From positions 1,116,001 to 1,180,000 of the forward strand of contig NZ_JAXHBQ010000001.1 of assembly GCF_042466115.1 (NCBI RefSeq): 64,000 nt of DNA. The letters run 5' to 3'. The position numbers and the translations under genes were made by a program. This stretch comes from SW4 sp042466115. Lineage in GTDB: Bacteria > Pseudomonadota > Alphaproteobacteria > Rhodobacterales > Rhodobacteraceae. Shown here one piece after another: positions 34,870 to 43,818 of the stretch. Under the pieces are notes generated by a model. That model searched no databases. It had not been told where the DNA came from and saw only the letters and a list, made by a program, of their open reading frames with translations. Within the stretch, counting starts at the first letter, position 1. Every line of letters begins with the position of its first letter.

Positions 34870-35763
34870 TCACTGATCGCGCCAGAGCGGGTGCGGCACC
34901 GGATCCTTGGCCCGCCAGAAATAGCGGCGCATGACCTCGCGGTATGAACCATAGCGATAGCCGCTGTTGCGCTGCAGGAACCCATCGCGCTGCGCGCCGA
35001 AAAGCTGCGGAAGCCGATACCAGGGCACACTTGGATGGGCATGATGCACAACGTGCAAGTTGTTGTTCAGGAACAGAAATGCCAGCGGCCCGCGATCTTC
35101 GACGATCACCGTTCGCCCCTGTGCATCCTCAAAGGCGCGGTGTTCCAGAAAGGTGCGTATCTTGATCAGGGCATGGCCAAGATAGGCCGCGATCAAATTG
35201 GCCCAGACGGGCATGGGTGACAACACCACCAGCCAGATCACCACAGCCACAGCCGGAATATGCGCCAGCCAGCCGATCAGCACGCCCCTGTCGCCACGCC
35301 GCATTGCCCGCCAGTCCGATGCCATCCACGCAATCTGCCCCACCAGCGGTCCGATCAGCAACCGCCCCGCCAGCGTGTTGTTGAACCGCAAAACCGCGCG
35401 CAAGGGTGCGCCCAGCCCGCGCCAGACAGCAGGATCAAGGTAATTGCTTTCGGGATCGTCGTAAGGATCAGTCAGGCTTTCGTCGGTGTGATGCGCCAGA
35501 TGGGTGTCACGAAACCGCAGATAGGGCACGCAAAGCGACAGCGCAGGCGCGACCAGCGCCGCGTTCAGCCATGCGATCCGTGTGGGGTGACCGTGAATCG
35601 CCTCGTGCTGCAAGGATGCGTGCTGTGCCGTGGCGATCCCTGCAATAATCACCGCCAAAGGCAGCCAAAGTGCCGCCAGCCAGAACACCGCCACGCCCCA
35701 GACCACGTAACAGGCCGCGAGCAAGGCAAGTGTCGGCCATTCGAGTGATGGCACCCTAAACAT
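34870..35763 (-). CDS. Fatty acid desaturase family protein
   Basis: A 297-residue membrane di-iron enzyme. The three histidine clusters are present: QHEAIHGHPT, RDTHLAHHTDE and NNLHVVHHAHPSVPW. Four hydrophobic stretches surround them. The family desaturates or hydroxylates lipids, or carotenoids. The ATG at 35763 overlaps the DUF2061 stop by eight bases, so they are coupled; the longer in-frame start inside DUF2061 is rejected. Confidence 0.88.
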   Translation of the reverse strand: MFRVPSLEWPTLALLAACYVVWGVAVFWLAALWLPLAVIIAGIATAQHASLQHEAIHGHPTRIAWLNAALVAPALSLCVPYLRFRDTHLAHHTDESLTDPYDDPESNYLDPAVWRGLGAPLRAVLRFNNTLAGRLLIGPLVGQIAWMASDWRAMRRGDRGVLIGWLAHIPAVAVVIWLVVLSPMPVWANLIAAYLGHALIKIRTFLEHRAFEDAQGRTVIVEDRGPLAFLFLNNNLHVVHHAHPSVPWYRLPQLFGAQRDGFLQRNSGYRYGSYREVMRRYFWRAKDPVPHPLWRDQ

Positions 35764-35959
35764 AACGGCCCCACCGCACCCGCGACCAAACCCGTTCATA
35801 AATCAGGTAGCTGCACAATCCGATCGCGGTATTGATCACCGCCATGGCCCCACCGACCGCGAAAGACCCGGTAAAGGCAAAACCAACGCTGGCCATCACG
35901 GCCAAGCCGATGATATTCCAGATGATTGCCTTGATCAGGCTGCGCTGCCAGCTTTCCAT
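35756..35959 (-). CDS. DUF2061 membrane protein
   Basis: A 67-residue protein with two membrane helices (LIKAIIWNIIGLAVMASVGF and GGAMAVINTAIGLCSYLIYE) followed by the basic ending RVWSRVRWGRYV, typical of DUF2061. The function is unknown. It is first in a two-gene unit with the desaturase and divergent from the XRE regulator at 36064. Confidence 0.85.
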   Translation of the reverse strand: MESWQRSLIKAIIWNIIGLAVMASVGFAFTGSFAVGGAMAVINTAIGLCSYLIYERVWSRVRWGRYV

Positions 35960-36063
35960 GATTGCTCCGGTTGATGTCTTGCATCGGTGCTAGCGCAAGA
36001 CGCGGGCATGGCACATTCTGAAAACAATTCACAAAATCCCGCAATTGTTGTATTTCCCTTGGA

Positions 36064-36924
36064 ATGGTGACAAAAATCGACAAACGCGACCGCGCAGCGG
36101 TCTTTCGCAACCGCCTTGCCACGGCAATGGACGAAGCGCACATGACCCAAAGCGGCCTTGCACGGCGCGCGGGCGTTGATCGCTCGACCCTGTCGCAACT
36201 GCTGAAATCGGACGGTCCGCGCCTGCCCAATGCGCAACTGGTCGCAGAATGTGCCAACGCCCTTGGGGTCAGCGCGGACTGGTTGCTGGGCCTGTCTGAC
36301 CGGCCCGAACAGGCGGCCGATCTGGTTGCCGCCGCCCTGTCGATCACCCAGGCACCGCGCACACATGTGGATGAACAGATCTTTGCCTGGCATCAGGAAG
36401 CCGAGGGCTACAAGATCCGCCATGTGCCTGCGGGCCTGCCTGATATGCTCAAGACCGACGCGGTGCTGCGCTGGGAATACCGCCCGTCACTGGGCCGCTC
36501 GACGGATCAGGCGGTCGGGGCATCGCACGACAGGCTCGACTGGATCAGGCAGGCACGGTCCGATTATGAAATCGCCATGCCGCTGTTCGAGCTTTACAGC
36601 TTTGCCGAAGGGGGCGGGTATTATGCGGGGCTGGACGCCGACACGCGCCACGCCCAGCTTGATCATATCGCCGATCTGCATGACCAGCTTTATCCGACCC
36701 TGCGCCTGCATCTGTTTGATGCCCGCCGCCTGTATTCCGCGCCGGTCACGGTGTTCGGCCCCCTGCTGGCCGTGCTGTATCTGGGGCAGAATTATATGGC
36801 ATTCCGCGATACGGAACGCGTGCAGTTCATGTCGCGCCACTTTGATCTGCTGGTGCGCGAAGCCCGCGTCAGTTCACGCGACATGCCCGCCCATCTGGAC
36901 GAATTGCGCGCGCTGATCCGCTAA
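36064..36924 (+). CDS. XRE-family transcriptional regulator
   Basis: A 286-residue protein. Residues 12-75 are a helix-turn-helix domain (MTQSGLARRAGVDRSTLSQL). Residues 100-286 are an uncharacterised effector-like domain (EGYKIRHVPAGLPDMLKTDA, FARRLYSAPVTVFGPLLAVL-type core). Its gene converges on the carnitine operon and shares the CTAA at 36921-36924 with the SDR stop, so it may be the local regulator, but divergent DUF2061/desaturase genes are equally near. Confidence 0.82.
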   Translation: MVTKIDKRDRAAVFRNRLATAMDEAHMTQSGLARRAGVDRSTLSQLLKSDGPRLPNAQLVAECANALGVSADWLLGLSDRPEQAADLVAAALSITQAPRTHVDEQIFAWHQEAEGYKIRHVPAGLPDMLKTDAVLRWEYRPSLGRSTDQAVGASHDRLDWIRQARSDYEIAMPLFELYSFAEGGGYYAGLDADTRHAQLDHIADLHDQLYPTLRLHLFDARRLYSAPVTVFGPLLAVLYLGQNYMAFRDTERVQFMSRHFDLLVREARVSSRDMPAHLDELRALIR

Positions 36925-37673
36925 AGTCTGGGGCCGGGGTTTTCGGTGTGGCCGTCCACGGCAATCACCTGCCCGCTGACCATGCCAGCACGGTCCGATC
37001 CCAGAAACAACGCCATGTCGGCGATGTCCTGCGCTGCCACGAATGACCGCATCGAAGTTCCGGCAGCATAGCCCTGATAAACCTGATCGCGGGTCATGCC
37101 CTTGGCGGCGGCTTCGCGCGCCATCACCCCTTCCATGCGCGGCCCCTCGACCGCGCCGGGGCATATGGCGTTGGCGCGGATGCCGTGCGGGCCCAATTCC
37201 ATTGCCAGCGTTTTCATCAGCCCGATGATCGCCCATTTCGCCGCCGAGTAGGGCGCGCGGTTGGGATAGCCATAGATACCTGCCGTGGACGAGGTGAATA
37301 CCATCGCCCCCGCGCCGCGTGCCTTCATCATGGGCGCGGCATATTTCGCGGCCAGAAACGCGCCTTCAAGGTTGACCGACACACAGCGCTGCCAGTCGGA
37401 CAGCGCCACATCCTCGACCCGCGCAGTCGGCCCCGCGATCCCCGCATTGGCGCATAGCACATCCAGCCCGCCCGCCGTTTCAAGGGCCGCGAACACCGTC
37501 GCCACGGCGGCTTCGTCTGCCGCATCGGCATGGTGGCATGTCCAATCGGGCGGGCAATGCGCCAGCGCCACGCTATCTACATCCGTGATCCAGACATCCC
37601 AGCCCGCCGCATCATAGGCCTGCGCCATGGCCTGCCCGATGCCACTGGCCCCGGCGGTGATCAACACGCGCAT
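36921..37673 (-). CDS. SDR family oxidoreductase, last gene of carnitine operon
   Basis: A 250-residue short-chain dehydrogenase. Cofactor motif TAGASGIG, NAG motif CANAGIAG, catalytic Ser in VFTSSTAGIYG, and YSAAK. The start ATG overlaps the stop of the carnitine dehydrogenase fusion by one base, so it is coupled to it. Candidate roles are oxidation of D-carnitine or reduction of the acetoacetate product; the sequence does not decide. Confidence 0.88.
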   Translation of the reverse strand: MRVLITAGASGIGQAMAQAYDAAGWDVWITDVDSVALAHCPPDWTCHHADAADEAAVATVFAALETAGGLDVLCANAGIAGPTARVEDVALSDWQRCVSVNLEGAFLAAKYAAPMMKARGAGAMVFTSSTAGIYGYPNRAPYSAAKWAIIGLMKTLAMELGPHGIRANAICPGAVEGPRMEGVMAREAAAKGMTRDQVYQGYAAGTSMRSFVAAQDIADMALFLGSDRAGMVSGQVIAVDGHTENPGPRL

Positions 37674-39136
37674 CAGCGCACCCCGATTGCGGCACCGGCC
37701 CCTTCGGGGCGGGGCAGCTTGGCATGGGCGTCTGCCAGTCTCGCCAATGGTTCGGCAACACTGGCGGCGGGTTCGCTGGCCTTGCGGGTCTCAAGGCTAA
37801 CGTGGATCAGCATGTGTTCGCCCGTGGCCAGCAACCGGTCGCCCGCATACATCCAGTGAAACAGGTGCATCTTCTTGCCCGCACCGTTTAACACCTGCGT
37901 TTCAACCCGAATACGCGCGCCAGCGTGGATTTCATCCAGATGGCGAATATGGGTTTCGGCGGTGAAATAGCTGCCACCCGTGGCGATATAATCCGCATCA
38001 CAGCCGACGATCATCATCAGCCGGTCGGTGGCATCGCCAAAGGCCTGCAGATAGCGTGCTTCGTTCATGTGGCCGTTGTAATCTGTCCAGTCCAGCGGGA
38101 CGGCACGATGCACGGTCAGCACAGGCTGGCTGATGTCAGCGACCTGATCCAGCGATGCCGCCAATGCCGTGCTGTTGCGATCCCGCACGTTCAGCACCTG
38201 CCCGGCCCCCCAGTCCTGCGCCTTGAGCCCGCGCAGGATCGTCACCAGATTGTTGTCGCGGATGCGTTCCAGTTCGCGGATCGTGTGCATGCCAGATTGC
38301 GCATCGGATTGGTCGGCAATGGCATTGATCAGATCGTCAGTCAGGTCCGGCACGTCCATCAGTTTGGTCCACGGCCACGACAGGCAGGGACCGAATTGTT
38401 CGATGAAATGGCGCATCCCCGCCTCGCCACCGGCAATCCGGTATGTTTCAAACAGACCCATCTGCGCCCAGCGCAACCCGAACCCCATGCGGATCGCCTC
38501 GTCGATTTCCGCCGTTGTCGCGATCCCGTCCTTGATCATCCAAAGCGCCTCGCGCCAGACCGCCTCGAGGAAACGATCCGCAATATGGGCGTCGATTTCG
38601 CGGGTCAGGCGCAGGGGGAACATGCCGATGTCGCGCAGGATCGTTTCGGCGCGTGCGGGTAGATCATCGCCATTCAGATCAGTCGTGACCAGCTCCACCA
38701 GCGGCAACAGATAGACCGGGTTGAACGGATGGCACACGACGATCTGGTCGGGGCGCGTGGCGCACCCCTGCAACTCGGAGGGCTTGAAACCGGAGGTGGA
38801 CGACCCGATCACCGCATCGGGTGCGCAGTGTTCCTGCAAGGTCTGGTAAACCTTGCGCTTCAACTCAAGCCGTTCAGGCACGCTTTCCTGAATCCAGATG
38901 GCCCCGTCCACCGCATCCGACATGGCGTCATGAAAGCTCAACTGCCCTTCATCAGGCAGGGCCACATCCGACAAACCGGGCAAGGACCGGCGCGCATTGT
39001 CCAGCACTTCGCCGATCTTGCGCTGCGCCTGCGGGTCCGGGTCGAACACCCGCACATCCCAGCCCGCAAGCAGAAATCGCGCCGCCCAGCCACCGCCGAT
39101 GACGCCGCCGCCGATGATGGCCGCCGTGTTGGTCAT
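37673..39136 (-). CDS. lcdH: L-carnitine dehydrogenase fused to betainyl-CoA thioesterase
   Basis: A 487-residue fusion. Residues 1-310 are a 3-hydroxyacyl-CoA dehydrogenase-type NAD enzyme (IIGGGVIGGGWAARFLLAGW; FLEAVWREALWMIKDGIATT) matching carnitine 3-dehydrogenase. Residues 335-487 are a hot-dog 4HBT thioesterase (LDWTDYNGHMNEARYLQAFG, GAGKKMHLFHWMYAGDRLLA). The dehydrogenase makes 3-dehydrocarnitine and the thioesterase can release glycine betaine from betainyl-CoA, the two steps on either side of the cleavage enzyme encoded upstream at 40357. A similar fusion is known in rhizobial carnitine pathways. Confidence 0.88.
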   Translation of the reverse strand: MTNTAAIIGGGVIGGGWAARFLLAGWDVRVFDPDPQAQRKIGEVLDNARRSLPGLSDVALPDEGQLSFHDAMSDAVDGAIWIQESVPERLELKRKVYQTLQEHCAPDAVIGSSTSGFKPSELQGCATRPDQIVVCHPFNPVYLLPLVELVTTDLNGDDLPARAETILRDIGMFPLRLTREIDAHIADRFLEAVWREALWMIKDGIATTAEIDEAIRMGFGLRWAQMGLFETYRIAGGEAGMRHFIEQFGPCLSWPWTKLMDVPDLTDDLINAIADQSDAQSGMHTIRELERIRDNNLVTILRGLKAQDWGAGQVLNVRDRNSTALAASLDQVADISQPVLTVHRAVPLDWTDYNGHMNEARYLQAFGDATDRLMMIVGCDADYIATGGSYFTAETHIRHLDEIHAGARIRVETQVLNGAGKKMHLFHWMYAGDRLLATGEHMLIHVSLETRKASEPAASVAEPLARLADAHAKLPRPEGAGAAIGVR

Positions 39137-39183
39137 TTCCGTTCCTCCCCGAAACGTCGGGGCGCGGCCCCTGATTGTGGTGA

Positions 39184-39498
39184 TTAGCCTTCGGTAGTTT
39201 CCGTTTCGGCCGCCTGTGGCACCGGCGATCCGGGATGGTCAAATTCGTTCGCGGGCACGGGCTGGCGCGTCACGCGCGGATCGCAGGCCACCATCGGGCT
39301 ACCATTGTCGCGAATGATGATCCCCCCGCGCGAACGGCATTCCTCGAAACTCATGGACGATCCCAGAACAAGGTATTCGCGGAAACCGCCACCGCCGCCC
39401 GTTGATCCACCGCCCATGGCAGCACCAAAACCGGCACCGGCTGGCATCTCCTCGCAAGCCGCCAAAAGCAGCACCGCGCCCAGAATCAGTTTCTTCAT
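39184..39498 (-). CDS. Small lipoprotein in carnitine operon
   Basis: A 104-residue lipoprotein with signal MKKLILGAVLLLAAC (lipobox LAAC). A glycine-rich segment (GFGAAMGGGSTGGGGGF) is followed by a compact part with two cysteines (SFEECRSRGGIIIRDNG, VACDPRV). No known domain. Its start overlaps the stop of the upstream lipocalin-like lipoprotein by one base, and lcdH follows after 47 bases. Confidence 0.75.
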   Translation of the reverse strand: MKKLILGAVLLLAACEEMPAGAGFGAAMGGGSTGGGGGFREYLVLGSSMSFEECRSRGGIIIRDNGSPMVACDPRVTRQPVPANEFDHPGSPVPQAAETETTEG

Positions 39499-40049
39499 CA
39501 GTTCGTCCCTCCGAGTCGGGCCATATCATAGCCAAACCATTCCAGAATGTCCCGCGCCGCAATGATCCGGTCTGTGCCGCCTTCGGCGCGATGATCAAAG
39601 ATTGCCGCGTAACTGCCCACCGGATCGCCCACAACAAAGGTGCGGCGATCAAAATCCATCCAAAGCACCCAAAGCGCGTCGGGGCCACTATAGCCCGCAG
39701 GCGTATCATCCTGATTTACTTTGACAAATCGTCCTTCGCGACTTGGCACGTAACGTGTCTCGAACGGCACGGGTTCACACAGGTCGTCACTGTTGCAACC
39801 CAAAACGACCTCGCGCAGCAGCAAACCGGCCCCATCGGCGGATATTTGCACAGTGCCATCGCCGCGCGGCCATGCCCCCGCAATCCGCTGACGCAAATAC
39901 CAAGTGCCTTCCAGATCCTGCGCTGACACATCCACCTGACTGGCAATCGGCGCTGTCGGGTCGCGATACGAGAGGACATCGACGGGCGCAGCACCTTCGA
40001 CGCAGGCCGCCAGACCTGCAAAGGCAATCAGCCACCTCAATCGAGACAT
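39498..40049 (-). CDS. Lipocalin-like lipoprotein in carnitine operon
   Basis: A 183-residue lipoprotein starting MSRLRWLIAFAGLAACVEGA (lipobox GLAAC). The mature part is beta-rich with LEGTWYLRQRIAGAW near its start and ALWVLWMDFDRRTFVVGDP later, resembling a lipocalin (GxW) fold, ending in ILEWFGYDMARLGGTN. The ATG at 40049 is chosen because it gives the signal peptide; it overlaps the upstream lipoprotein gene by 13 bases. Possible ligand-binding role in the periplasm. Confidence 0.72.
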   Translation of the reverse strand: MSRLRWLIAFAGLAACVEGAAPVDVLSYRDPTAPIASQVDVSAQDLEGTWYLRQRIAGAWPRGDGTVQISADGAGLLLREVVLGCNSDDLCEPVPFETRYVPSREGRFVKVNQDDTPAGYSGPDALWVLWMDFDRRTFVVGDPVGSYAAIFDHRAEGGTDRIIAARDILEWFGYDMARLGGTN

Positions 40050-40360
40050 AGGGTCACCACCACGCCATCCTCGACAACCTCGTGGCAACCAAAGAACGGG
40101 CTGCGCGGCACGCATTGGCCGCCCGCCGCGCTGGCCAGACACAGGCCGCCATCACAGCTTGTCCCAGTTGTGCAGGCCTGCCCCGCATCCGCCATCGGCA
40201 TCACGCAATGGGCCACGCCCGCAAGGCCGCCGATGCCAACCGTGCCACCCTGCCCCAGACAGGCCATTTCCTCGACCGAGGACATGCCGCCCAGTTGCAC
40301 AGGTGGTTCTTCGGCCTGACAGGCCGCTAGCAGGATGATCAGGGACAGCGCCCGTTTCAT
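40037..40360 (-). CDS. Cysteine-rich lipoprotein in carnitine operon
   Basis: A 107-residue lipoprotein with signal MKRALSLIILLAAC. The mature part has nine cysteines, eight in or near a pattern such as CTTGTSCDGGLCLASAAGGQ and FFGCHEV, suggesting disulfide bonds in the periplasm. No family recognised. The ATG overlaps the BKACE stop by four bases (ATGA), showing it belongs to the carnitine operon. Confidence 0.75.
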   Translation of the reverse strand: MKRALSLIILLAACQAEEPPVQLGGMSSVEEMACLGQGGTVGIGGLAGVAHCVMPMADAGQACTTGTSCDGGLCLASAAGGQCVPRSPFFGCHEVVEDGVVVTLCLD

Positions 40361-41268
40361 GCAACCGGTGCGCGCTTGACCAGACCCAGCTTCTTGCGCA
40401 CCTCCTCGGGGCCAATCACCCGCGCGCCAAGGTTTTCGACGATGCCGACCGCACGTTCCACCAGTTGCGCATTGCTCGCCAGCACACCCTTGTCCAGCAT
40501 CAGATTATCCTCAAGGCCGACGCGCACATTCCCCCCCGCCAAAACGGATGCCGCGACATAGGGCATTTGCGAACGCCCCAGCCCAAAGGCGGAAAACGTC
40601 CAGTCATCGGGCACGTTATTCACCATCGCCATGAAGGTATTGAGATCATCCGGCGCGCCCCACGGCACGCCCATGCACAGTTGCACCAGCGCGCCCTTGT
40701 CCAGCACACCGTCCTTGACCAACTGCTTTGCATACCACAGATGGCCCGTGTCAAAGGCTTCGATTTCGGGTTTCACACCCAGCTTGGTCATCAGCCCGCC
40801 CATGGCCACCAACATCCCCGGCGTGTTGGTCATCACGTAATCGGCTTCGGCGAAATTCATCGTTCCGCAATCAAGCGTGCAAATCTCGGGCAGGCATTGC
40901 GCCACATGGGCAACCCGTTCGGTTGCACCGACCATATCGGTTCCATCGACCGTGGGCAGCGGGTTTTCCACGCCGCCAAACACCATATCCCCACCCATGC
41001 CCGCGGTCAGGTTCAGCACCACATCCACATCGGCTGCGCGGATACGGTCTGTCACTTCGCGGTATAGGTCCAGCCGGCGCGATGGCACACCACTGTCAGG
41101 GTCACGCACATGGCAATGCACGATTGCCGCACCGGCCTTGGCCGCATCAATGGCGCTGTCGGCAATCTGCTGGGGTGATCGGGGCACATGCGGGCTGCGA
41201 TCCTGTGTGCTGCCCGATCCGGTGACGGCACAGGTGATGAACACCTCGCGATTCATTTCCAACGGCAT
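40357..41268 (-). CDS. 3-keto-acid cleavage enzyme (BKACE), probable 3-dehydrocarnitine:acetyl-CoA lyase/transferase
   Basis: A 303-residue zinc TIM-barrel enzyme of the beta-keto acid cleavage (DUF849) family. Key features: TCAVTGSGSTQDRSPHVPRS at the start, zinc ligands in AIVHCHVRDPDSG, LNLTAGMGGDM, and AFGLGRSQMPYVAASVLAGG. With a carnitine dehydrogenase-thioesterase in the same operon, the likely reaction is 3-dehydrocarnitine plus acetyl-CoA to acetoacetate plus betainyl-CoA. GGAGGG lies about six bases before the ATG at 41268. Substrate assignment rests on context. Confidence 0.87.
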   Translation of the reverse strand: MPLEMNREVFITCAVTGSGSTQDRSPHVPRSPQQIADSAIDAAKAGAAIVHCHVRDPDSGVPSRRLDLYREVTDRIRAADVDVVLNLTAGMGGDMVFGGVENPLPTVDGTDMVGATERVAHVAQCLPEICTLDCGTMNFAEADYVMTNTPGMLVAMGGLMTKLGVKPEIEAFDTGHLWYAKQLVKDGVLDKGALVQLCMGVPWGAPDDLNTFMAMVNNVPDDWTFSAFGLGRSQMPYVAASVLAGGNVRVGLEDNLMLDKGVLASNAQLVERAVGIVENLGARVIGPEEVRKKLGLVKRAPVA

Positions 41269-41330
41269 GACGACCCTCCACGTTCCAGTTTGGCAAACCG
41301 TCCGCGATTCCCCTCGCGCGCGCAACCCCG

Positions 41331-41350
41331 CTTCTTCTGTTCTGAAATAC
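41331..41350 (-). repeat. Short intergenic repeat, copy 2
   Basis: On the minus strand GTATTTCAGAACAGAAGAAG, diverged from the copy at 13325-13343 and in the opposite orientation. It lies in the 83-base gap between the aldo/keto reductase stop and the BKACE start. Confidence 0.5.
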
Positions 41351-41351
41351 G

Positions 41352-42395
41352 CTAATACGGCATCGGGTGGGCGCGATGGATCTCGTCGATTGCCGCAACG
41401 ACAGCCCCGTCCAACACCAGATCGCGGCCCTTTAACAGGTGTTCCAGCTGCGCCACCGTCGTTGCACCGAAAATCGCACTGATCGGGAACGGGCGCGTGG
41501 CCTGCCACGCCATGGCCATGTGCACCGGGTCCAGCCCGTGCTGCGCGGCCAGATCAAGATAGGCCTGCACAGCTGCAAACAGGCGCGGCGTCTTGCGCCC
41601 GCCCATTTCCGGCGCAAGGTCCATCCGGCTGCCCTTGGGGATGACACCGTTCTGATATTTCCCTGTCAGCAGCCCGGCAGCAAGAGGCGAGAACGACAAC
41701 AGCGTTACATCCTCGTTCACCGCCATTTCAGCCATGTCGGTGTCATACAAACGGCACAGCAGCGAATATTCGTTCTGCACCGCCACCACACGTGGGCCGC
41801 CCACAATAGCGGCACGGTCAGCCCAGCGGGTCGTGCCCCAGGCGCTTTCGTTGGACAGACCAAAGGCGCGCACCTTTCCCGCGTCAATCTGTGCCTGCAT
41901 TGCGCCCAGCACGCTGTCCATGTGATCCAAGGTTGCCGCGCGGTCCTGCCCTGACGGATCATAGGTCCAGTTCTGGCGGAACATGTATGATCCGCGATCA
42001 GGCCAGTGCAGCTGATAAAGATCAATCACATCGGTGTTCAACCGTCGCAGGCTGTCATCCACCGCTTGTGCGATGTTGTCGGCGTTATACCCTTCACCGC
42101 CACGCATGAACCCGCCGTTGGGGCCGGAAATCTTGGTGGCGATCACCACGTCTGCGCGCCGCCCGCTGGCAGCAACCCATGCGCCCACGGCTTCCTCGGA
42201 CTGGCCGGCAGTTTCGGCGGCAACAGGGTTCACCGGATACATTTCTGCCGTGTCCAGACAGTTGATCCCGGCGTCCAGACACATATCGATCTGGCGCGCA
42301 CTATCGGCCACAGATGTATGCGTGCCAAAGGTCATCGTGCCAAGGCACCAGTCGCTGACCATAATGTCGCTACGGCCTAGGGGGATCTTTTTCAT
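41352..42395 (-). CDS. Aldo/keto reductase (Tas-like)
   Basis: A 347-residue (alpha/beta)8 oxidoreductase. The catalytic tetrad is in place: Asp and Tyr in INCLDTAEMYPVNP, Lys in VIATKISGPNG, His in LYQLHWPDRG. The insertion MFRQNWTYDPSGQD and overall length match Tas/YajO-like NADP-dependent reductases. GGAAAG precedes the ATG at 42395. It is upstream of the carnitine operon on the same strand, separated by 83 bases, so co-transcription is possible but not shown. Confidence 0.9.
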   Translation of the reverse strand: MKKIPLGRSDIMVSDWCLGTMTFGTHTSVADSARQIDMCLDAGINCLDTAEMYPVNPVAAETAGQSEEAVGAWVAASGRRADVVIATKISGPNGGFMRGGEGYNADNIAQAVDDSLRRLNTDVIDLYQLHWPDRGSYMFRQNWTYDPSGQDRAATLDHMDSVLGAMQAQIDAGKVRAFGLSNESAWGTTRWADRAAIVGGPRVVAVQNEYSLLCRLYDTDMAEMAVNEDVTLLSFSPLAAGLLTGKYQNGVIPKGSRMDLAPEMGGRKTPRLFAAVQAYLDLAAQHGLDPVHMAMAWQATRPFPISAIFGATTVAQLEHLLKGRDLVLDGAVVAAIDEIHRAHPMPY

Positions 42396-42516
42396 CGTCT
42401 TTCCTTTCCAAGTGTTGGCCAGACACTAGCCCCGCGCGCGCGAAGAACAACCCAAAGCGACACCCGATGTCGAAAACCCCCTAGCGGCCCTGACCTGCGC
42501 GGTCCAAGGTGCCCGA

Positions 42517-43743
42517 ATGCGGATGATGATCTCCTTTGCCTCGTTGTTTTTATCGGTGGCCCTGTTGCAGCTTTCCTCGGGCGGGGTTGGCCCGCTCGAT
42601 GCGCTCACGGGGCTGGCTTATGAGTTCACACGGGCCGAAGTCGGTTTTCTTGGATCGGCGCATTTCTTTGGCTTTTTCATCGGCTGCTGGTGGGCACCCC
42701 GTCTGATGGGCAGCGTCGGCCACAGCCGCGCCTTTGCCACGTTCACGGCCATGGGCGCGATTGGCATGGCAGCGCATGTGATCATCATCGACCCGACAGC
42801 TTGGGCGATCATGCGCATCGCGTCGGGCATCTGCGTCGCGGGGTGCTATACCGTGATCGAGGCCTGGTTGCAGGCCAAAGTCACCAACGAGACCCGTGGG
42901 CGCGCGATGGGCAGCTATCGCATCGTCGATATGGGCGCATCATTCGTGGCGCAGTTCATGATCGGCGCTTTGGCCGACCTCGAAGTCTATCTGGCATACA
43001 ACATTCTGACGATCCTGTGCTGCGCGGCATTGTTGCCGCTGACCCTGACCAAGGCCTCGCAACCGGTAACACCCACTGCCCCGCGCCTGCGTCCGATGCT
43101 GGCGTGGCGTTTGTCGCCACTGGCCGTGGTCGGCGTGATCGTCGCCGCCATGTCAAGCGCATCGTTCCGCATGGTCGGCCCGATCTATGGTCAAGAGGTC
43201 GGCCTGGCGGCCAGCCAGATCGGCTATTTCCTTGCGGCCTTTGTGGCCGGTGGCGCATTGGCGCAATATCCGACCGGATGGTTGGCGGATAAATACGACC
43301 GCCGCTGGGTGCTGATCGGCATGTCGGTGGCGGCGGTGCTGTCGTGCGGGTTCACCGTGATGACGGCATCCTTTGGCACGTTTGGCGTAATGCTGGCCGC
43401 CGGGTTCTTTGGCCTGACCAGCTTTCCGATCTATTCGATTTCCGCCGCGCACGCCCACGATTTTGCCACCAGCGAAGAACGGGTCGAACTCTCGGCGGCG
43501 CTGATGTTTTTCTATGCAACCGGTGCGATTGCCTCGCCCTGGTTGACGTCAGCGCTGATCACCGCCTTCGGGCCGCCCGCTTTGTTTGCCTTTATTGCTT
43601 TGGGTCATGTGGCACTCGTCGTCTTTGGCCTTGCGCGGATGCGCGTGCGTCAAGCCCCTGATGCGCGCACACCCTATGTCTATGCGCCGCGCACCTCGTT
43701 CACGATCGGGCGGTTGCTGCGCCGTTCACGGGACGCGGATTAA
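42517..43743 (+). CDS. MFS transporter (YcaD/sugar-phosphate-antiporter-like)
   Basis: A 408-residue protein with twelve membrane segments. MFS loop motifs are seen as GCWWAPRLMGSVGHSRAFAT in the first half and YPTGWLADKYDRRWVLIGMS in the second. AAGGTG precedes the ATG at 42517. It resembles the YcaD-like MFS group, whose substrates are unknown. It is divergent from the aldo/keto reductase. Confidence 0.88.
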   Translation: MRMMISFASLFLSVALLQLSSGGVGPLDALTGLAYEFTRAEVGFLGSAHFFGFFIGCWWAPRLMGSVGHSRAFATFTAMGAIGMAAHVIIIDPTAWAIMRIASGICVAGCYTVIEAWLQAKVTNETRGRAMGSYRIVDMGASFVAQFMIGALADLEVYLAYNILTILCCAALLPLTLTKASQPVTPTAPRLRPMLAWRLSPLAVVGVIVAAMSSASFRMVGPIYGQEVGLAASQIGYFLAAFVAGGALAQYPTGWLADKYDRRWVLIGMSVAAVLSCGFTVMTASFGTFGVMLAAGFFGLTSFPIYSISAAHAHDFATSEERVELSAALMFFYATGAIASPWLTSALITAFGPPALFAFIALGHVALVVFGLARMRVRQAPDARTPYVYAPRTSFTIGRLLRRSRDAD

Positions 43744-43818
43744 TCTGGATCAAGGCAGGGGCGAAACTTTGGGCCTATAGTTCTGTTTCGACTGAAACCG
43801 GACAAGGAGGCCCAAGAC

